DNA from: Corbicula japonica
Taxonomy: Eukaryota > Mollusca > Bivalvia > Venerida > Cyrenidae
NCBI GenBank assembly: GCA_038501625.1
Contig: JAZAYU010000037.1
Span: 620,001-684,000 of the forward strand
Direction of reading: 5' to 3'
Length of the DNA stretch: 64,000 nucleotides
Shown piece by piece: positions 20,729 to 31,989 of this stretch. Both the position numbers and the translations under genes were made by a program. Below the pieces are notes generated by a model, which did not search any database, was not told the DNA's origin, and saw nothing but the letters and a program-made list of their open reading frames with translations. Positions within the stretch are counted from its first letter, which is position 1. Every line of letters starts with the position of its first letter.

Positions 20729-21050
20729 ATTGGAGGAAATGGGCTTTAAGAAGTTCTATGCAGCAATTTGATGGTTATTTTTGTGGTCCTATAGATGTCG
20801 CATTTGGTTCTAAACTCCAAGCAGGATAGCAAGTGAATTAAAAACATTGTACTGTTAAGAAAGCTCTATATAAACAGTGAGTAAATTACTGTAACATTGG
20901 AGGAAATGGGCTTAAAACAGTTTTTGCAGCAGTTTCCTGGTTACTATAAGGTCTTATAGACATCTCCTTTGGTTCTAAACCGAGCAGGTTACCAAATAAA
21001 TTAAAAACTTTGTACTGTTAAGAAAGCTGTATATACAGAGTAAGTTAATT
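20729..21050. repeat. 167-bp tandem duplication
   Basis: ATTGGAGGAAATGGGCTT at 20729 recurs at 20896. Both copies continue through GGTTCTAAAC and TACTGTTAAGAAAGCT with moderate divergence. Confidence 0.85.
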
Positions 21051-21620
21051 ACTGTTGAACAGGAATGGACTGACCCCCTTGTGCGAGGGAAAGCATGTCC
21101 CATCACCATGCTAGACACCGTGAGAGGCCGTTTATTGAACAAGAAATTGTAATAAGTCAGAATTACTTTGGACCATCTTAGGGCTGATTTTATGTTTTTC
21201 ATTACCATTGAGTACCTTGGAAATATAGGGTTTTAGGTTTAATGGTGTATTGTAGTGTGTTTTATTGGCAGTTGAGGTTGATAGGTGAATGGTTTACGAC
21301 TGGTTCTCATGCTACCTAACTCCAGTCCCTGGAGCATTGCTGGTAATTTCTGGTGAATATTTTAGTAACAGCTGTAACATGCAATTTCCCTTTTGGTGGA
21401 TTTTCCAAAATTACTTTACACCATAGTTTGCACATGGGAAATGTTGAATTCATTGTTTTTGTACTGTTTGTCAAAAAGAAGAGTGGTATGTGTTAGGTAA
21501 CGGAGCATATGAGAATGAATGTTCACAATTAAATTAGATATTGTCTGAATAAGTGATTTGAAATATTGAGGGTTAATTGCAAAGTTGTCGACAGTCAGTA
21601 AGATACATCAACACCTCCTT

Positions 21621-21852
21621 CACTCTTTACTCCTTTATGGCTTTTAGCGCATGCGCAACCAGTGCAGATCCAAATTAGCTTGCACATACGTGCTGTCTGA
21701 TTAGGAACTACACTGTTCCCCTTTTGTCGGGAATAACCTAATAAATGAAACAGCAAACAGTGCAGATCCTGATCAGAAGGCACAGTTATGCCGGATGATC
21801 TTGATCTACACTGCTCGCCTAGGTCATAAAGACATATATAAGAATGAAAGGC
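21621..21852. mobile_element. Palindromic TTAA MITE
   Basis: Both arms are present with ACTCTTTACTCC on the left and GAAAGGC plus TTAA on the right. The left arm carries CAACCAGTGCAGATCC and the right arm TGCAGATCCTGATCAG. Confidence 0.75.
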
Positions 21853-22829
21853 TTAAATACCAAAGTGAAACACAGTATTTTATCACATTTGCAACAAATG
21901 AAGACCATTTCAGCCTGTGCATAAGCTTAGTCTTCTGATTGCAATTAATGAAACTTGTATGATATAAGTAAATTTGAATAAAAAAAGAGACTTGATTTTG
22001 TTCACAAAAAATTGATGAAACTTTGTAAAGATTTAACTGATTATATACAATGTTCATCTGATATTGATAGAATGTTTAAGATTATAGATAAATGAATCTG
22101 TGGTTTTTATTATACTTTGCTTGACCTTGTAGTATAGTTTAGTGTTAATTAATAATCATTATCAAAATTAAATCAGTCAAGCAGAGCACAGTCACTCTAC
22201 CGATTTAATTTGTCATTGCTTATTAACAAACACTAACCGACTTAGTAGCTGAAATTATGTTTATTAATATGATTCAGTTTTCAGTATTCCATTTCATTAT
22301 AGGAAAAAACATTAAGTAATGAAGTAGAGTTATAGTGTGGGTTTATATCAATAGTATTAATATGCATGTGTCACCTGATAACAGGGAAAGATCCTTGAAA
22401 AACGTTTATCTTTAGTGATTGAGTTGACAGGATAGTTTTCTTCATGTGGTTATCAGCTATTGAATTGCGCGATTTATTACTCTCAATGATACAAGAGGCG
22501 CAATCAAGTTACAATAATTACACGCTGGTTTTCTTATCGCAAAAAACACATTTCTGTTGGCTACCATACCCAGATAGGAATTAATTGTCAATACTGTAGA
22601 TTTTATGTCTGTCATATAGTGACATAAAACTTGCATCAAATTTTCTTTATCTCCATTGGGGAATCATTGAAGTCTCCTGGCATACCATGAATCCTCAATA
22701 TAATTCTCTTTATGTAGTGAACAATTAACTGTTTATTGGAGGATTTCAGTATGTCCTATGAAGCATTGATTTGAGCTTTTCTTTGTGGTCAATGTCTTCT
22801 TGTTACGAGTTGAGTGAAAAGCGGACTAA

Positions 22830-23710
22830 TATGAAACTGGTTTCACTCAGCTTCTCTCTGTGACAGAGCTCTTTATGAAACTGGTTTAACTTCACTCTAT
22901 GAAACTGGTTTAACTTCACTCTTTATGAAACTGGTTTCACTTCAATTGTAACATTGACAGTAATAGTAATAGTAACTGGTGTTAAAGACAATATACTAGT
23001 ATGAAACTGGTTTCACTTCACTTGAAAATGTGATGAAGCACTAATGAAATTGTTTTTATTTGGCGTTTAGCTTGTCAATGTTACAAAGCACTAATGAAAC
23101 TGGTTTCACTTCACTTTACAATGTGGCAAAGCACTAATATAACACTGGTTTCACTTCACTTTACAATGTGGCAAAGCACTAATATAACACTGGTTTCACT
23201 TCACTTTACAATGTGGCAAAGCACTAATATAACACTGGTTTCACTTCACTTTACAATGTGGCAAAGCACTAATATAACACTGGTTTCACTTCACTTTACA
23301 ATGTGGCAAAGCACTAATATAACACTGGTTTCACTTCACTTTACAATGTGGCAAAGCACTAATATAACACTGGTTTCACTTCACTTTACAATGTGGCAAA
23401 GCACTAATATAACACTGGTTTCACTTCACTTTACAATGTGGCAAAGCACTAATATAACACTGGTTTCACTTCACTTTACAATGTGGCAAAGCACTAATAT
23501 AACACTGGTTTCACTTCACTTTACAATGTGGCAAAGCACTTATATAACACTGGTTTCACTCAGCTTTACAATGTAACTAAGCACAACTGTGAAACTGGTT
23601 TGACTGACATTAAGCACCAACATGAAACTGGTTTCATTTGGCTTGACAATGTAGAAAGCACTATTTTGAAATTAGTTTCACTCAACTTGAGAATGTGACA
23701 ATAGCACTAA
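22830..23710. repeat. 45-bp minisatellite with degenerate flanks
   Basis: The core, 23087-23578, has about ten almost identical 45-bp units (CACTAATATAACACTGG, then TTTCACTTCACTTTACAATG, then TGGCAAAG). Diverged ACTGGTTTCACT fragments extend on both sides. Because 45 is divisible by three, one frame stays open for 160 codons; this is not evidence of a gene. Confidence 0.95.
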
Positions 23711-24198
23711 TATAATAACATCAAAGAAGTGTAGGTTGTGGTATGTCTAAGTGAAGTCTTTTGATAAAAAGTAGCAGAGCCAGTTGGGAGGTAGGAACCG
23801 ATCAGATCAGTTTCTCATAGTGTACAGTATTACAAATTAGGAAGCATTCTGAATGGTTTGCGATGGGGAAGTCAATCATTGTATTGGGTACAATATAACT
23901 GTGTAAAGCTCTCAATATCTGACAGTTATTGTAGTCTGAGAAATAGTTCCAATGTTGGGGGATTATTCACCAGCTCCCATTAGAGACATCATTATTCATA
24001 GACATAAAAATGCAACAATTCATCAGTTCAGCCATGTTTCATTATTGTATGAAAATAAATAGACTGGTCTCTGGTGGCAGGATGCCAGCAAACCAGTCTG
24101 TGAGGATATATCTGAAGACCAGACAATATTTGTAAATGGGTATATCCATATTTGAGCTAGTCAAGTTGATAGTAAGTTTAGTAAAACAAAGTTTGACC

Positions 24199-24356
24199 GT
24201 TTACTCTATAGATACACGTTTATTGCATGGGTGAATGGTGTAGATCCAGATCAGCCATCAGATCAGGATCAGATTTACACTGTTTGCTTTTAGATTTATG
24301 AGGTTATTTCTGACCAACCTGTGACCAGTGTAGATCCAGATTAGATGGTACAGGTG
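24199..24356. mobile_element. Palindromic MITE, right end truncated
   Basis: The left arm and centre are present (GTGTAGATCCAGATCAGCC, then GAGGTTATTTCTGACCAA), but the right arm stops after GATTAGATGGTACAGG, about 110 bases before host exon 2. Confidence 0.65.
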
Positions 24357-24469
24357 ATTCTTGGTAAAAGGCTTGGAATTAGCTATCTGAGAATATACAG
24401 CACATGTTGGTCCTGCACAAAACTTTATGTTATTGCTTTATTAGTACAAAATTTAATGTATATTTTCAG

Positions 24470-24619
24470 ACTCCAACAAATTTACGGAAGTCCAAGTCAA
24501 AGAAACACAATAATAGTGCTGCAGATAGTGAGTCGAGCGGCGAGACTACCGACAATCTCGATACCAGTGACCTGGTCCTCAACGGACCACAGAAACCCAT
24601 CTCCAGGCGATTTAGTGAT
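24470..24619 (+). CDS. Host gene, exon 2
   Basis: The acceptor TATTTTCAG and consensus donor GAT|GTAAGT enclose exactly 50 codons, phase 0 at both ends. The peptide starts TPTNLRKSKSKKHNN (basic), continues with an acidic/Ser stretch (SAADSESSGETTDN) and ends PISRRFSD; RRFS is a possible basophilic kinase site. The base composition is richer in C and G than the surroundings, as expected for a real exon. It continues in frame from the exon at 2459. Protein family not recognised. Confidence 0.7.
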
Positions 24620-25207
24620 GTAAGTACAACCTATATTATCTTTTTAGGCTTTTCCTTAAAAGACTGAGGAGCAATGTTGATACAGGGCCTGACTGTAATA
24701 CATAAACCCGACTACCTGTTGTGCAAAGTGAGTGAAATAGTAAAAGGGCAAGTTAAAGTTCTGAGTATTAAATCAATAGGGGGCCAACTGTAAGGTTTTG
24801 TTTACCTATGTACTAGTCTGGCATAGTTACAATCAAAAAAGCCAGACTGAATTTAGAAGTTACTCCTAATAATGCATACAATGTAGCACCTTAACATGTG
24901 TATGTTGATGTCCCTAAATAATTGTCAAGTGATTATCCAGTAGAGGTTGAAAATAATCAACCATTTTATATATTCATATACATGATCAGAAAACTAGGTA
25001 AGTAAAAAACGACATGAGCTGGAATCTGTATCTCCGATAACATAAATGAGGCCATACAGTTATGGCTAACCTACCAGTCCCAGATGATCAGAGATCAGCC
25101 AGAATCTCTTGTTTGTTATTTGTCAGAGTACAGCTGGGATCCAGTCTCCGCCAACAAGCTGATTTCAGTGCTATGGGATCTTCATAGTGACCATTTTAAA
25201 AATTTTA

Positions 25208-25418
25208 CCCTTTACTTCATTGATGCAGTAAAGATTCAGATCAGTTGGCACAGTCATGCTGTCCAGTCAAGATCATCACTGTGTGCTTTTAGATTCATTA
25301 AGTTATTTCTGACAAGATGTGTCCAGTGTAGACCCAATTAGATGGCATGGATTTGCTAGCTGATCTGGATCTACACTGGTCACACTGGAATAAAAAGGCA
25401 TATATATGTAGTAAAAGG
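25208..25418. mobile_element. Palindromic TTAA MITE, adjacent to the next copy
   Basis: It runs from CCCTTTACTTC to TATATATGTAGTAAAAGG. Its right TTAA (25419-25422) is also the left TTAA of the following copy. Confidence 0.75.
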
Positions 25419-25422
25419 TTAA

Positions 25423-25623
25423 CCCTTTCCTCCATATAAATGCATTTGTACGCATTTGCAACCAGTGTAGATCCAGATCAGCCGGCACATCCGTGCCGTC
25501 TGATCAGGATCTGCACTGGTTGCATTTTGGTCAGAAATAACATAACAAATAAAAATTTGTGCCGGCTGATCTGGATCTAAACTGTTTGCCCTCGCAATAA
25601 TGGTGTTTCTATGGAGGAAAGGG
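25423..25623. mobile_element. Palindromic TTAA MITE, intact ends
   Basis: It starts CCCTTTCCTCCATATAAATG and ends ATGGAGGAAAGGG with TTAA on both sides. The left hairpin is very clean (ACCAGTGTAGATCC pairs with GGATCTGCACTGGT). The right arm lacks its inner strand, from the central loop to GTGCCGGCTGATC. Confidence 0.85.
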
Positions 25624-26313
25624 TTAACTAAACTTGTCTGAAGCATAAACTAAGCCACAACCAAGCAGCTACTTGAAGTAGGATGCTGGAGATGTCATCT
25701 ATATTGTTCCTGCTCTGTTATCTGTTTCCTTGATAGCCTATCAGTAGATTTAACCAGGTAATTACCACAATGTTTGTTTACCAGTATCTGTTCTTGATAA
25801 CTGATTGTCATCTTGTAATGTTTCCTGGCCCACATTATGAATACATTGTTCCAAGGTGTCCAGGGATGGCTGAATTATCAGATACTATTGATAGGCTATC
25901 TGATATAGAGACGCCTTAGTGAATATCAGCTATGGAATTTGATACTTAAATACACTAATGATATTAAATATTATAATGAAACATTTCTGTAATTACTTAA
26001 ATAGAGAAGTTCATTAATTTATCAGTTATTAACTTGAGGTTATCACAGAGTTGGTTTTTTTGTGAGAAGTCTTTGGGTGGTGTGTAGGACTACAATATGT
26101 GAAATATGATGGGCCGATAGGGGTATTAATAAAATGACTTTCTACGGCCATGTTTATCGTTATATTAGATTAATAATTTACTGTGTTCATCAGGGTATAG
26201 AAAACATTTGGGTTGTGTAAAATGTAAAGCTTGAATGGTTCAAACAGTTCAATGATTCTGGTGTTCTGATGATTGTAATAAATTGTCAATTCAATTCTGA
26301 CATGTACACTTAA

Positions 26314-26541
26314 CCCTTTCCTTCACATATATGCATTTTTATGCATTTGCGACCAGTGTAGATCCAGATCAGTCGGCACATCTGTGCCGTCTGTTCAGGA
26401 CTGCACTGGTAGCATTTTGGTCAGAAATAATCTTAACAAATCAAAAAACGAACAGTGCAGATCCTGATCAGATGGCACTGATGTGCTAGCTGATCTGGAT
26501 CTACACTGCAGCAATAAAGAGTGTGTCTATGGAGGAAAGGG
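26314..26541. mobile_element. Palindromic TTAA MITE, intact
   Basis: CCCTTTCCTTCACATATATG and GGAGGAAAGGG ends are flanked by TTAA at 26310 and 26542. Both hairpins and the central GGTCAGAAATAATC are present. Confidence 0.85.
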
Positions 26542-26630
26542 TTAAAATTATTGTAAATTGCTATTTAAATATTGAGCAGTTATTGTGGTAAGGAATAAGC
26601 ATCTACAACTTCCTGTTGGAACAAAAGAAT

Positions 26631-26750
26631 TTCTGATCAGGATCTACACTAATTGCTTTAGATTCATTAGGCTGTTTCTGACCAAGAAGTGACCTGTTCA
26701 GATCCAGATCTACCAGCATAATTTTAACATTGTGATTAGGTTCTACATGG
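26631..26750. mobile_element. Palindromic MITE fragment
   Basis: It keeps the inner half of the left arm (TGATCAGGATCTACACTAAT), the centre (TTAGGCTGTTTCTGACCAAG) and a diverged right arm; both ends are missing. Confidence 0.55.
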
Positions 26751-27460
26751 CTTATCAGTTTTGATTAATAAATGTCTGTACAAGGGCCAGCCCCTAAGAA
26801 CACTGAATTTAATTATTTAAATTGATGGAAATTCAAGTCCATGACATTTCAGTAAATAAAAGCAATGCCCCCATTTTAAAATACTTTCTCAGTACATTAC
26901 CTGCTATCACTAGATTATATTTAAGATGGCTGTTGAATACCTTCTACAATGAAGCAGTTTTTCAGCAATTTAGCTTTACCATAACTATAACATTGGTTTT
27001 TATATCATTTAATTTTTTGTTGCAACTTAATCTTAATGCATTGTGGAAAAAACATGTAACATAAAACTTCAAAATAAAAGCCACACATAATTTCAAAGTA
27101 AAAACTGTAAGTAAAACATGCTTTTTGCTTTCCCATTTAACTTAGCTTTAATTTTTGTGTTATCAACCTCAAGCACTATAAATTGTCGCCACATTAAAAA
27201 AAACAACATTAAAGAGACATTTTGAAAATACAATGGTAATAATTGTGTTTGAAATATAGCTTGACTTGCTAAACAAGATGTGATTTACAGTTGTAAGCTC
27301 CCAAATGGATTGTAGATATACTTTGTCAAAATCTGACAGAAATGATTAAACGGGGTACTACCTCGCTGACATATTAAGTTTTTAAATGTTTTTTCTTAAC
27401 CATTTTCACTTTAATTGAAGGCATTTAAATTTGCCTTTTTCAATTACAATCTTGATTTAA

Positions 27461-27691
27461 CCCTTTCCTCCATATAAATATACCTTTTATTGCATGGGCA
27501 ACCAGTGCAGATCCAGATCATCGGGCACATCCATGACGTCTGATCAGAAACTACAGTGTTCGCTGTTTGGTCAGAAATAACCTAATAAATCACAAAGCAA
27601 ACAGTGTAGATCCTAATAGTATGGGTTTGCCATCTGATCTGGATCTACATTGTTTGTCCATGCCACAAAGACATATATATGAAGGAAAGGG
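27461..27691. mobile_element. Palindromic TTAA MITE, intact
   Basis: TTAA (27457-27460) precedes CCCTTTCCTCC, and TTAA (27692-27695) follows GAAGGAAAGGG. The right arm hairpin is slightly shortened. Confidence 0.85.
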
Positions 27692-27907
27692 TTAAGTCGC
27701 CACCCTGCGGAATAGTTAATATTGAATATTCTTGTTTACCTTAAATTCACATTCACTGCACACATTTTTTTCTTCTAAATGCTGATTTTAAAATCTCTCT
27801 TTTGGTGGTCTATTTCAATTTCCCTGCTTAGAAGTTGACTACGGAAGCACTTACATTTTTGATATATGATGTTTGCTAATAATGGTATGCTTATATAAAT
27901 CTGTATA

Positions 27908-29249
27908 CAGTTCAATTGCAATAACCCGAATACCCAAGGGATTGACGAGTTATCGCGTACCTCGAGTTATCGCCTGTTTGACTTTCCTGTTCCACCTTTC
28001 GAGTTTTTGAAAGTAACGATGTGTGGTACAGCACCATACAGTACGCAACAAAATTAATGTTTGTTGTAAAGTTGGCTTAATAAAACAAGATTCATGTTTA
28101 AAAATAATTTTATTACTCAGTTTTATGTAAATTATAATATTAAAAAGATCGCTGAATAAACAACATGTTTACAAATGTTAACAAATATCCTTGATTCATT
28201 TCTGTATACAGTGCATAATAATTGAATTACTTTGAATACACTTTAGTGGTCTTAATTCCACTGACTTGCAACCAATGAGCAGTTGTTGGCAGGAGAGCGA
28301 CCCAGGGTCCCATGGACCCTCTTGTTGACAAGTTGAGGATGAACAAAAAACTCTGAACTTTCCTGTGGGAAGTGTGAAAAATAGTGACAAAACATTTACT
28401 TTGAGTTATCGCGTTCAAATTCAGAGCTTTTGAAAATTTTGAGTAATTGCTACTTTTTTAGTTAAATATATAAGAAAAATTGATGGGACCAGCAGCCGAC
28501 TTCAAGTTAAGGCATCGCCACACTCCTGCCAATCCTATTCATCGATAAAATAAAAATCATCAAATCTCAGTAATGACAAAATGCCATTCAATGAAACTTT
28601 GCACAAATGAAGGTTACTAATGTATCTTTATTTTGCATACAGTAAGACAAAATAGAAAAGTAAAGAAACAAAGCTAGACCTAAAAATTCCTTGAATTCTA
28701 TTTACATAAATTCACAAAAACTAGGCGATGCAGAACATAACTTTAAATTCCCTCGTGAGCGCAATGATACTGACAAGAAAATGTTGTGTACTTTGTAAAA
28801 AAACGTTCAACTATTACAAGAGAAATCAGTGATTGTCATCAGTTTACACGACCAGGAAATTGAAGGTCAAACACACTTTTACTAATATCTCGTAAAGTTT
28901 ACATAAGTAAATCATGAGGACACAATAAATTGTTGTCAGTATCATATTACTCATTTGGGCATTTAAAATGATGTTTTGTGTTCTATAGTTTTTGTGAATT
29001 TATGTAAATAGAAGTTGAGGGAATTTTTAGATCTCGCTATTTTTTTTACTTTTCTTATATGTCTTACCATCTGTAAAATAAAGATACATTAATAACATAC
29101 ACTTGTGCAAAGTTTCATTTAACAGCATTTTGCCGTTATTGAGATTTTGATAATTTTCTTTTTATCGATGAATAGAATTGGGAGGAGTGTGGCAGGCCCT
29201 TAAACCGTCATTTTTAGTTAACACGTTCCAAGTTATCACAATTCCACTG
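27908..29249. mobile_element. pogo/Tigger-like element remnant with nested insertion
   Basis: The left end CAGTTCAATTGCAATAACCC and the complement of the right end (CAGTGGAATTGTGATAACTT) are inverted repeats, each flanked by TA. CAGT..AATT..ATAAC is the form seen in pogo/Tigger-type Tc1-mariner TIRs. The left interior carries GAGTTATCGC motifs. No transposase remains. Bases 28511-29199 are a separate palindromic insertion. Confidence 0.65.
28511..29199. mobile_element. TTAA-flanked foldback element (689 bp)
   Basis: The left arm (28511-28735) and right arm (about 28980-29199) are inverted copies at roughly 80% identity around a spacer of about 245 bp. Landmarks are GCCACACTCC / GGAGTGTGGC, CTATTCATCGATAAAA / TTTATCGATGAATAG and TTTACATAAATTCACAAAAA / TTTTTGTGAATTTATGTAAA. 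TTAA lies at 28507-28510 and 29200-29203. It is inserted in the pogo-like element. Confidence 0.8.
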
Positions 29250-29618
29250 TATATAGCAAGTTAAATGATATGCATACATAACAGGAGCCAGTTTATTATG
29301 TGTTATTTATTGTGACAGATGCAGGTGCATCTATGAATAGAATTTGCATATCAAAGGTTTGATATTTCAGTGGAAGTGTTATATCAAACAACAATATAGG
29401 CTCTTTAACAGTAACTGGAAAATGTGTGCTGCAGTTAATGGGAATTTAATTTTATGATGAATTTACACAATTTCGCTTTCTGAAGTTAAAACTGCTTTGA
29501 ACAAATCTGTGTCACATGTAGACCCTTTCCTAACATTATAATGAAAATTAGTATATCAGCAATTGATATTGTTACTGAGATGTAAGAGAGCTAATATTAT
29601 ATTGTTGTGTTGTGTTTG

Positions 29619-29627
29619 CAGGTAAGC
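29619..29627 (+). promoter_or_regulatory. Juxtaposed 3'/5' splice site, candidate recursive splice site
   Basis: CAG|GTAAGC places a good donor immediately after a good acceptor. This is the pattern of ratcheting points and recursively spliced exons described in insects and vertebrates, and it lies after a 5-kb intron. The downstream GTACGT donor would compete with it, so skipping or retention of the microexon could be regulated. Confidence 0.4.
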
Positions 29628-29657
29628 ACGAGATCAAGCTCGGGAGCAGGATATCTG
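29622..29657 (+). CDS. Host gene, microexon 3 (12 codons)
   Basis: A pyrimidine/G-rich tract and TTTGCAG precede 36 bases encoding VSTRSSSGAGYL, followed by donor GTACGT. Phase 0 at both ends, so it can be included or skipped without changing frame. The peptide continues the Ser/Arg-rich character of exon 2. The exon itself begins GTAAGC, so acceptor and donor-like sites are joined (see the regulatory entry). Confidence 0.5.
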
Positions 29658-30332
29658 GTACGTACCTAGCCTACTTCTACACTGTATAAACATTCGGAAA
29701 ATGTCTGAAAAATGTAAACAGAAGCCAGAAAGCTAAATGCCAAAGGCAGCGATCAAGCCCGCATTGCAGTGGCCAATGCTAAGAGGGTAGATCCTCATCA
29801 GCTGCCACATTCATGCTGTCTGATCAGGATCTACACTATTTGCTTTTTGATTTATAAGGTTATTTCCAACCAAAAAGCGTCCATTGTAGATCCATCTTAG
29901 ACTGCACGAATTTGCCAGCTGATCTTGATCTACATTGGTAACTTACGAGATAAAGAGTTCAGGGATAAAATTAAGCCTTTCTATAAAGATTGTAAAAATA
30001 TTGCTGTAAACATTCAGTGACCTTTAATGCCCTAAGATGGTTTTGAAAGAATCAGATGGATCATTGTTCAGGCAGTGCAAAGTGAGCAATTAAAATGTTT
30101 TATTAACCACAATAGATATTATTCTACCAGTGATTTGATGCAGTTAGATATGGGGACATTTTGTTAAATGTCACAGGGTTGTTAAAGTTCCGTCTTATTG
30201 ATATCAAATTGTTGACAAGTTTGAAATTTATTTTCTCATTTGCATTTATGTAGGCTCAAAGATATTTTAATATTATCTCTTGACAACTAAAGTCATAGCT
30301 TTTTAATGCATCAATCTTTCTTTGCCCTTTAG
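29658..30332 (+). other. Candidate intron 3 (0.7 kb)
   Basis: It runs from GTACGT to GCCCTTTAG. It holds one degenerate MITE; bases 29959-30320 show nothing else. Confidence 0.4.
29772..29958. mobile_element. Palindromic MITE, degenerate ends
   Basis: The arms GGTAGATCCTCATCAGC and TGATCTTGATCTACATTGG and the centre AAGGTTATTTCCAACC are recognisable; terminal CCCTTTCC is lost. Confidence 0.65.
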
Positions 30333-30377
30333 GACATTGCTTTAGAAATTGTTCTTGACGCCTTTGCCACTTTCATG
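30333..30377 (+). CDS. Host gene, candidate microexon 4 (15 codons)
   Basis: The acceptor tract TTTCTTTGCCCTTTAG and donor ATG|GTAAAT enclose 45 bases encoding DIALEIVLDAFATFM, phase 0 at both ends. The peptide is amphipathic-hydrophobic, unlike its neighbours, so it may be an alternative cassette or a false positive. No frame disruption results either way. Confidence 0.38.
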
Positions 30378-30754
30378 GTAAATTTGCTTCTTTTTTCCAT
30401 TTCATTTATATTATCCTAATGAACACTGAGACATGTGTTTGGTATCGCTGCGTCTTTCATTTAGCCCGGCTTTTGATTAGTCGTCTGCGTCCTAATCATA
30501 TACTGAAATAAATTGTGAGGTGCGTGAAGAATGACTGAGAGGATTTTCGAATACGATAGTTAAGTGGTTTACAGAGGATGCATGAAGAAATAGTTCAATA
30601 CCGATTAAAGGCTGAAGTGTCACATTGAAAAAGTGAATACATGAAACCTTGCTGTGTTCATGGGAGATTAACCCGTTAAAGCATTACGGAAAATGTCATG
30701 ATATCACCTAAGCCTTTTAACAGTTATTAAATCTTCATAAATAGGGTGAATGTT

Positions 30755-31250
30755 TTTAACCAGGTTTTCTTTAGAAAAATCCTGGTTATTATTAACCAGG
30801 TTTTCTTTAGAAAAATCCTGGTTATTAGATTGGGGTATGTCGTTGGGCGGGCGGGCGGGCGGCTGGGCGGGTGGGCGGGCGGGCGTCAACATTTTGTGAA
30901 GTTTTTTGTTAAAGTTGTGTTTTTCTCAGTAACCGTTCAAGGTACAACTTTGAAACTTAACATAGTTGTCTGACATATCAATACCAATTATCAGGACAAG
31001 TTTCATAATCCCTGACTGTATTTTGACAAAGTTATGCCCCTTTTTCACTTAGAAATTTTGTGAAGTTTTTTGTTAAAGTTGTGTTTTTTTCAGTAACCGT
31101 TCAAGGTACAACTTTTAAACTTAACATAGTTGTCTGACATATCAATACCAATTATCAGGACAAGTTTCATAATCCCTGACTTATTTTGACAAAGTTATGC
31201 CCCTTTTTCACTTAGAAATTTTGTGAAGTTTTTTGTGAAATTTGTGTTAA
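30755..31250. mobile_element. Non-autonomous element with double hairpin head and 164-bp core
   Basis: The head is a tandem pair of hairpins (AACCAGGTTTTC pairs with GAAAAATCCTGGTT), then GGGGTATGTCGTT and a GGGC/GGCG microsatellite (30845-30884). A core follows in which ATTTTGTGAAGTTTTTTG recurs at 30891, 31055 and 31218 (period about 164). The 3' end is not clear. The architecture matches the other bivalve-type tandem-core elements here. Confidence 0.6.
30845..30884 (+). repeat. GGGC microsatellite, potential quadruplex
   Basis: Nine or more runs of three G separated by C, CT or T occupy this position in the element head. Confidence 0.8.
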
Positions 31251-31342
31251 AGGGTTAAAAAATAGGTTTACCTGAAAGTGATTTTAATGATCTGAATCAA
31301 TGTTAGTAAACCTACTCTGCTTCCTGTGCTGAAATTTGTTAA

Positions 31343-31493
31343 CCTTTTCCTCCATATATTAATAGCATGGGCGAACAGTGTAGATCCAGATTAGCCTGGC
31401 CATCTGATCATGATTTATAATCTGCACTGTTGGCTATCAGGATATACGCTGTTTGCATGTGCATTAAGATGTATATATATGGAGAGGAAAGGG
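31343..31493. mobile_element. Palindromic TTAA MITE, internally deleted
   Basis: TTAA then CCTTTTCCTCCATATATT, and GGAGAGGAAAGGG at the other end. The centre is rearranged and most of the right hairpin is lost. Confidence 0.7.
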
Positions 31494-31962
31494 TTATCTG
31501 AACTGTAATCAATGAAATCATATCAACCTGATCAGAAGTCAGGGCTGTGTTTACATTCTGGGATCGGGTGGGGTCGATGGGGGAGTCGGCCTGAAGAACA
31601 GATTTTTCCTGTCGAATGGACTGTATGACTCGGTCATTTTGAATGAAATGGTTGTCTTTTTGTTATGTAGGAGCTTAGACTTTTAGACTATTAACCCCAT
31701 CTCTTCTACTTTGAAAGGTAATGAAACCACTGTCATAATATTTGTTCAGTGGTTCATCATAGCAGTTCTTTATAGTGATTGCATCAAAGAAGTCCACCGC
31801 TGCTGGACTGGGCAGAAACAAATCCAGGAAATACTAGTTTGATAACATTTATGATTTCATGATAAGAGTACCTTGCATGCAGCAAATTATAGAATCGTTA
31901 TATACAGAAATAGCAACATGACATTTATCATGCTAAAATGTCACATGTTTTTGTTATTTCAG

Positions 31963-31989
31963 TGCGACAGTGAGAGTGGTGATGAAAGG
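31963..31989 (+). CDS. Host gene, microexon 5 (9 codons)
   Basis: TTGTTATTTCAG precedes 27 bases encoding CDSESGDER, followed by a perfect donor G|GTAAGT. Phase 0 at both ends. The acidic/Ser peptide fits between exon 2/3 and exon 6 and resembles a CK2-type phosphorylation stretch. The strong splice sites make this the best supported of the microexons. Confidence 0.55.

Larger units (their letters stand above)
2954..24469 (+). other. Candidate intron 1 of the host gene (21.5 kb)
   Basis: The intron runs from donor GTTGGT to acceptor TATTTTCAG. It contains the 5.49-kb DNA transposon, three minisatellites, the tandem-core elements at 15505 and 17743, two hAT-like MITEs and several palindromic MITEs, all listed separately. 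In the stretches 3340-4200, 6242-7504, 7819-8419, 14104-14489, 17000-17742, 18061-19604, 21051-21620, 21853-22829 and 23711-24198 I see no gene or RNA, only AT-rich intronic sequence with a few diverged repeat fragments (for example a MITE-like remnant near 3370-3460). Confidence 0.5.
24620..29621 (+). other. Candidate intron 2 of the host gene (5.0 kb)
   Basis: It runs from GTAAGT to TTTGCAG. It contains four MITE copies, a MITE fragment and the pogo-like element at 27908. Bases 24620-25207, 25628-26309 and 26751-27456 show no gene. The plus-strand ORF at 26822-27064 is AT-rich and has no support. Confidence 0.55.
30378..31962 (+). other. Candidate intron 4 (1.6 kb)
   Basis: It runs from GTAAAT to TTATTTCAG and contains the hairpin/tandem element at 30755 and a MITE at 31343. 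Bases 30390-30750 and 31500-31950 show no further features apart from a short G-rich stretch near 31561-31590. Confidence 0.4.

Noticed and set aside
23094..23576. 160-codon ORF with perfect 15-residue repeats
   Set aside because: By-product of a 45-bp minisatellite whose unit is divisible by three; no splice sites, start context or composition support.
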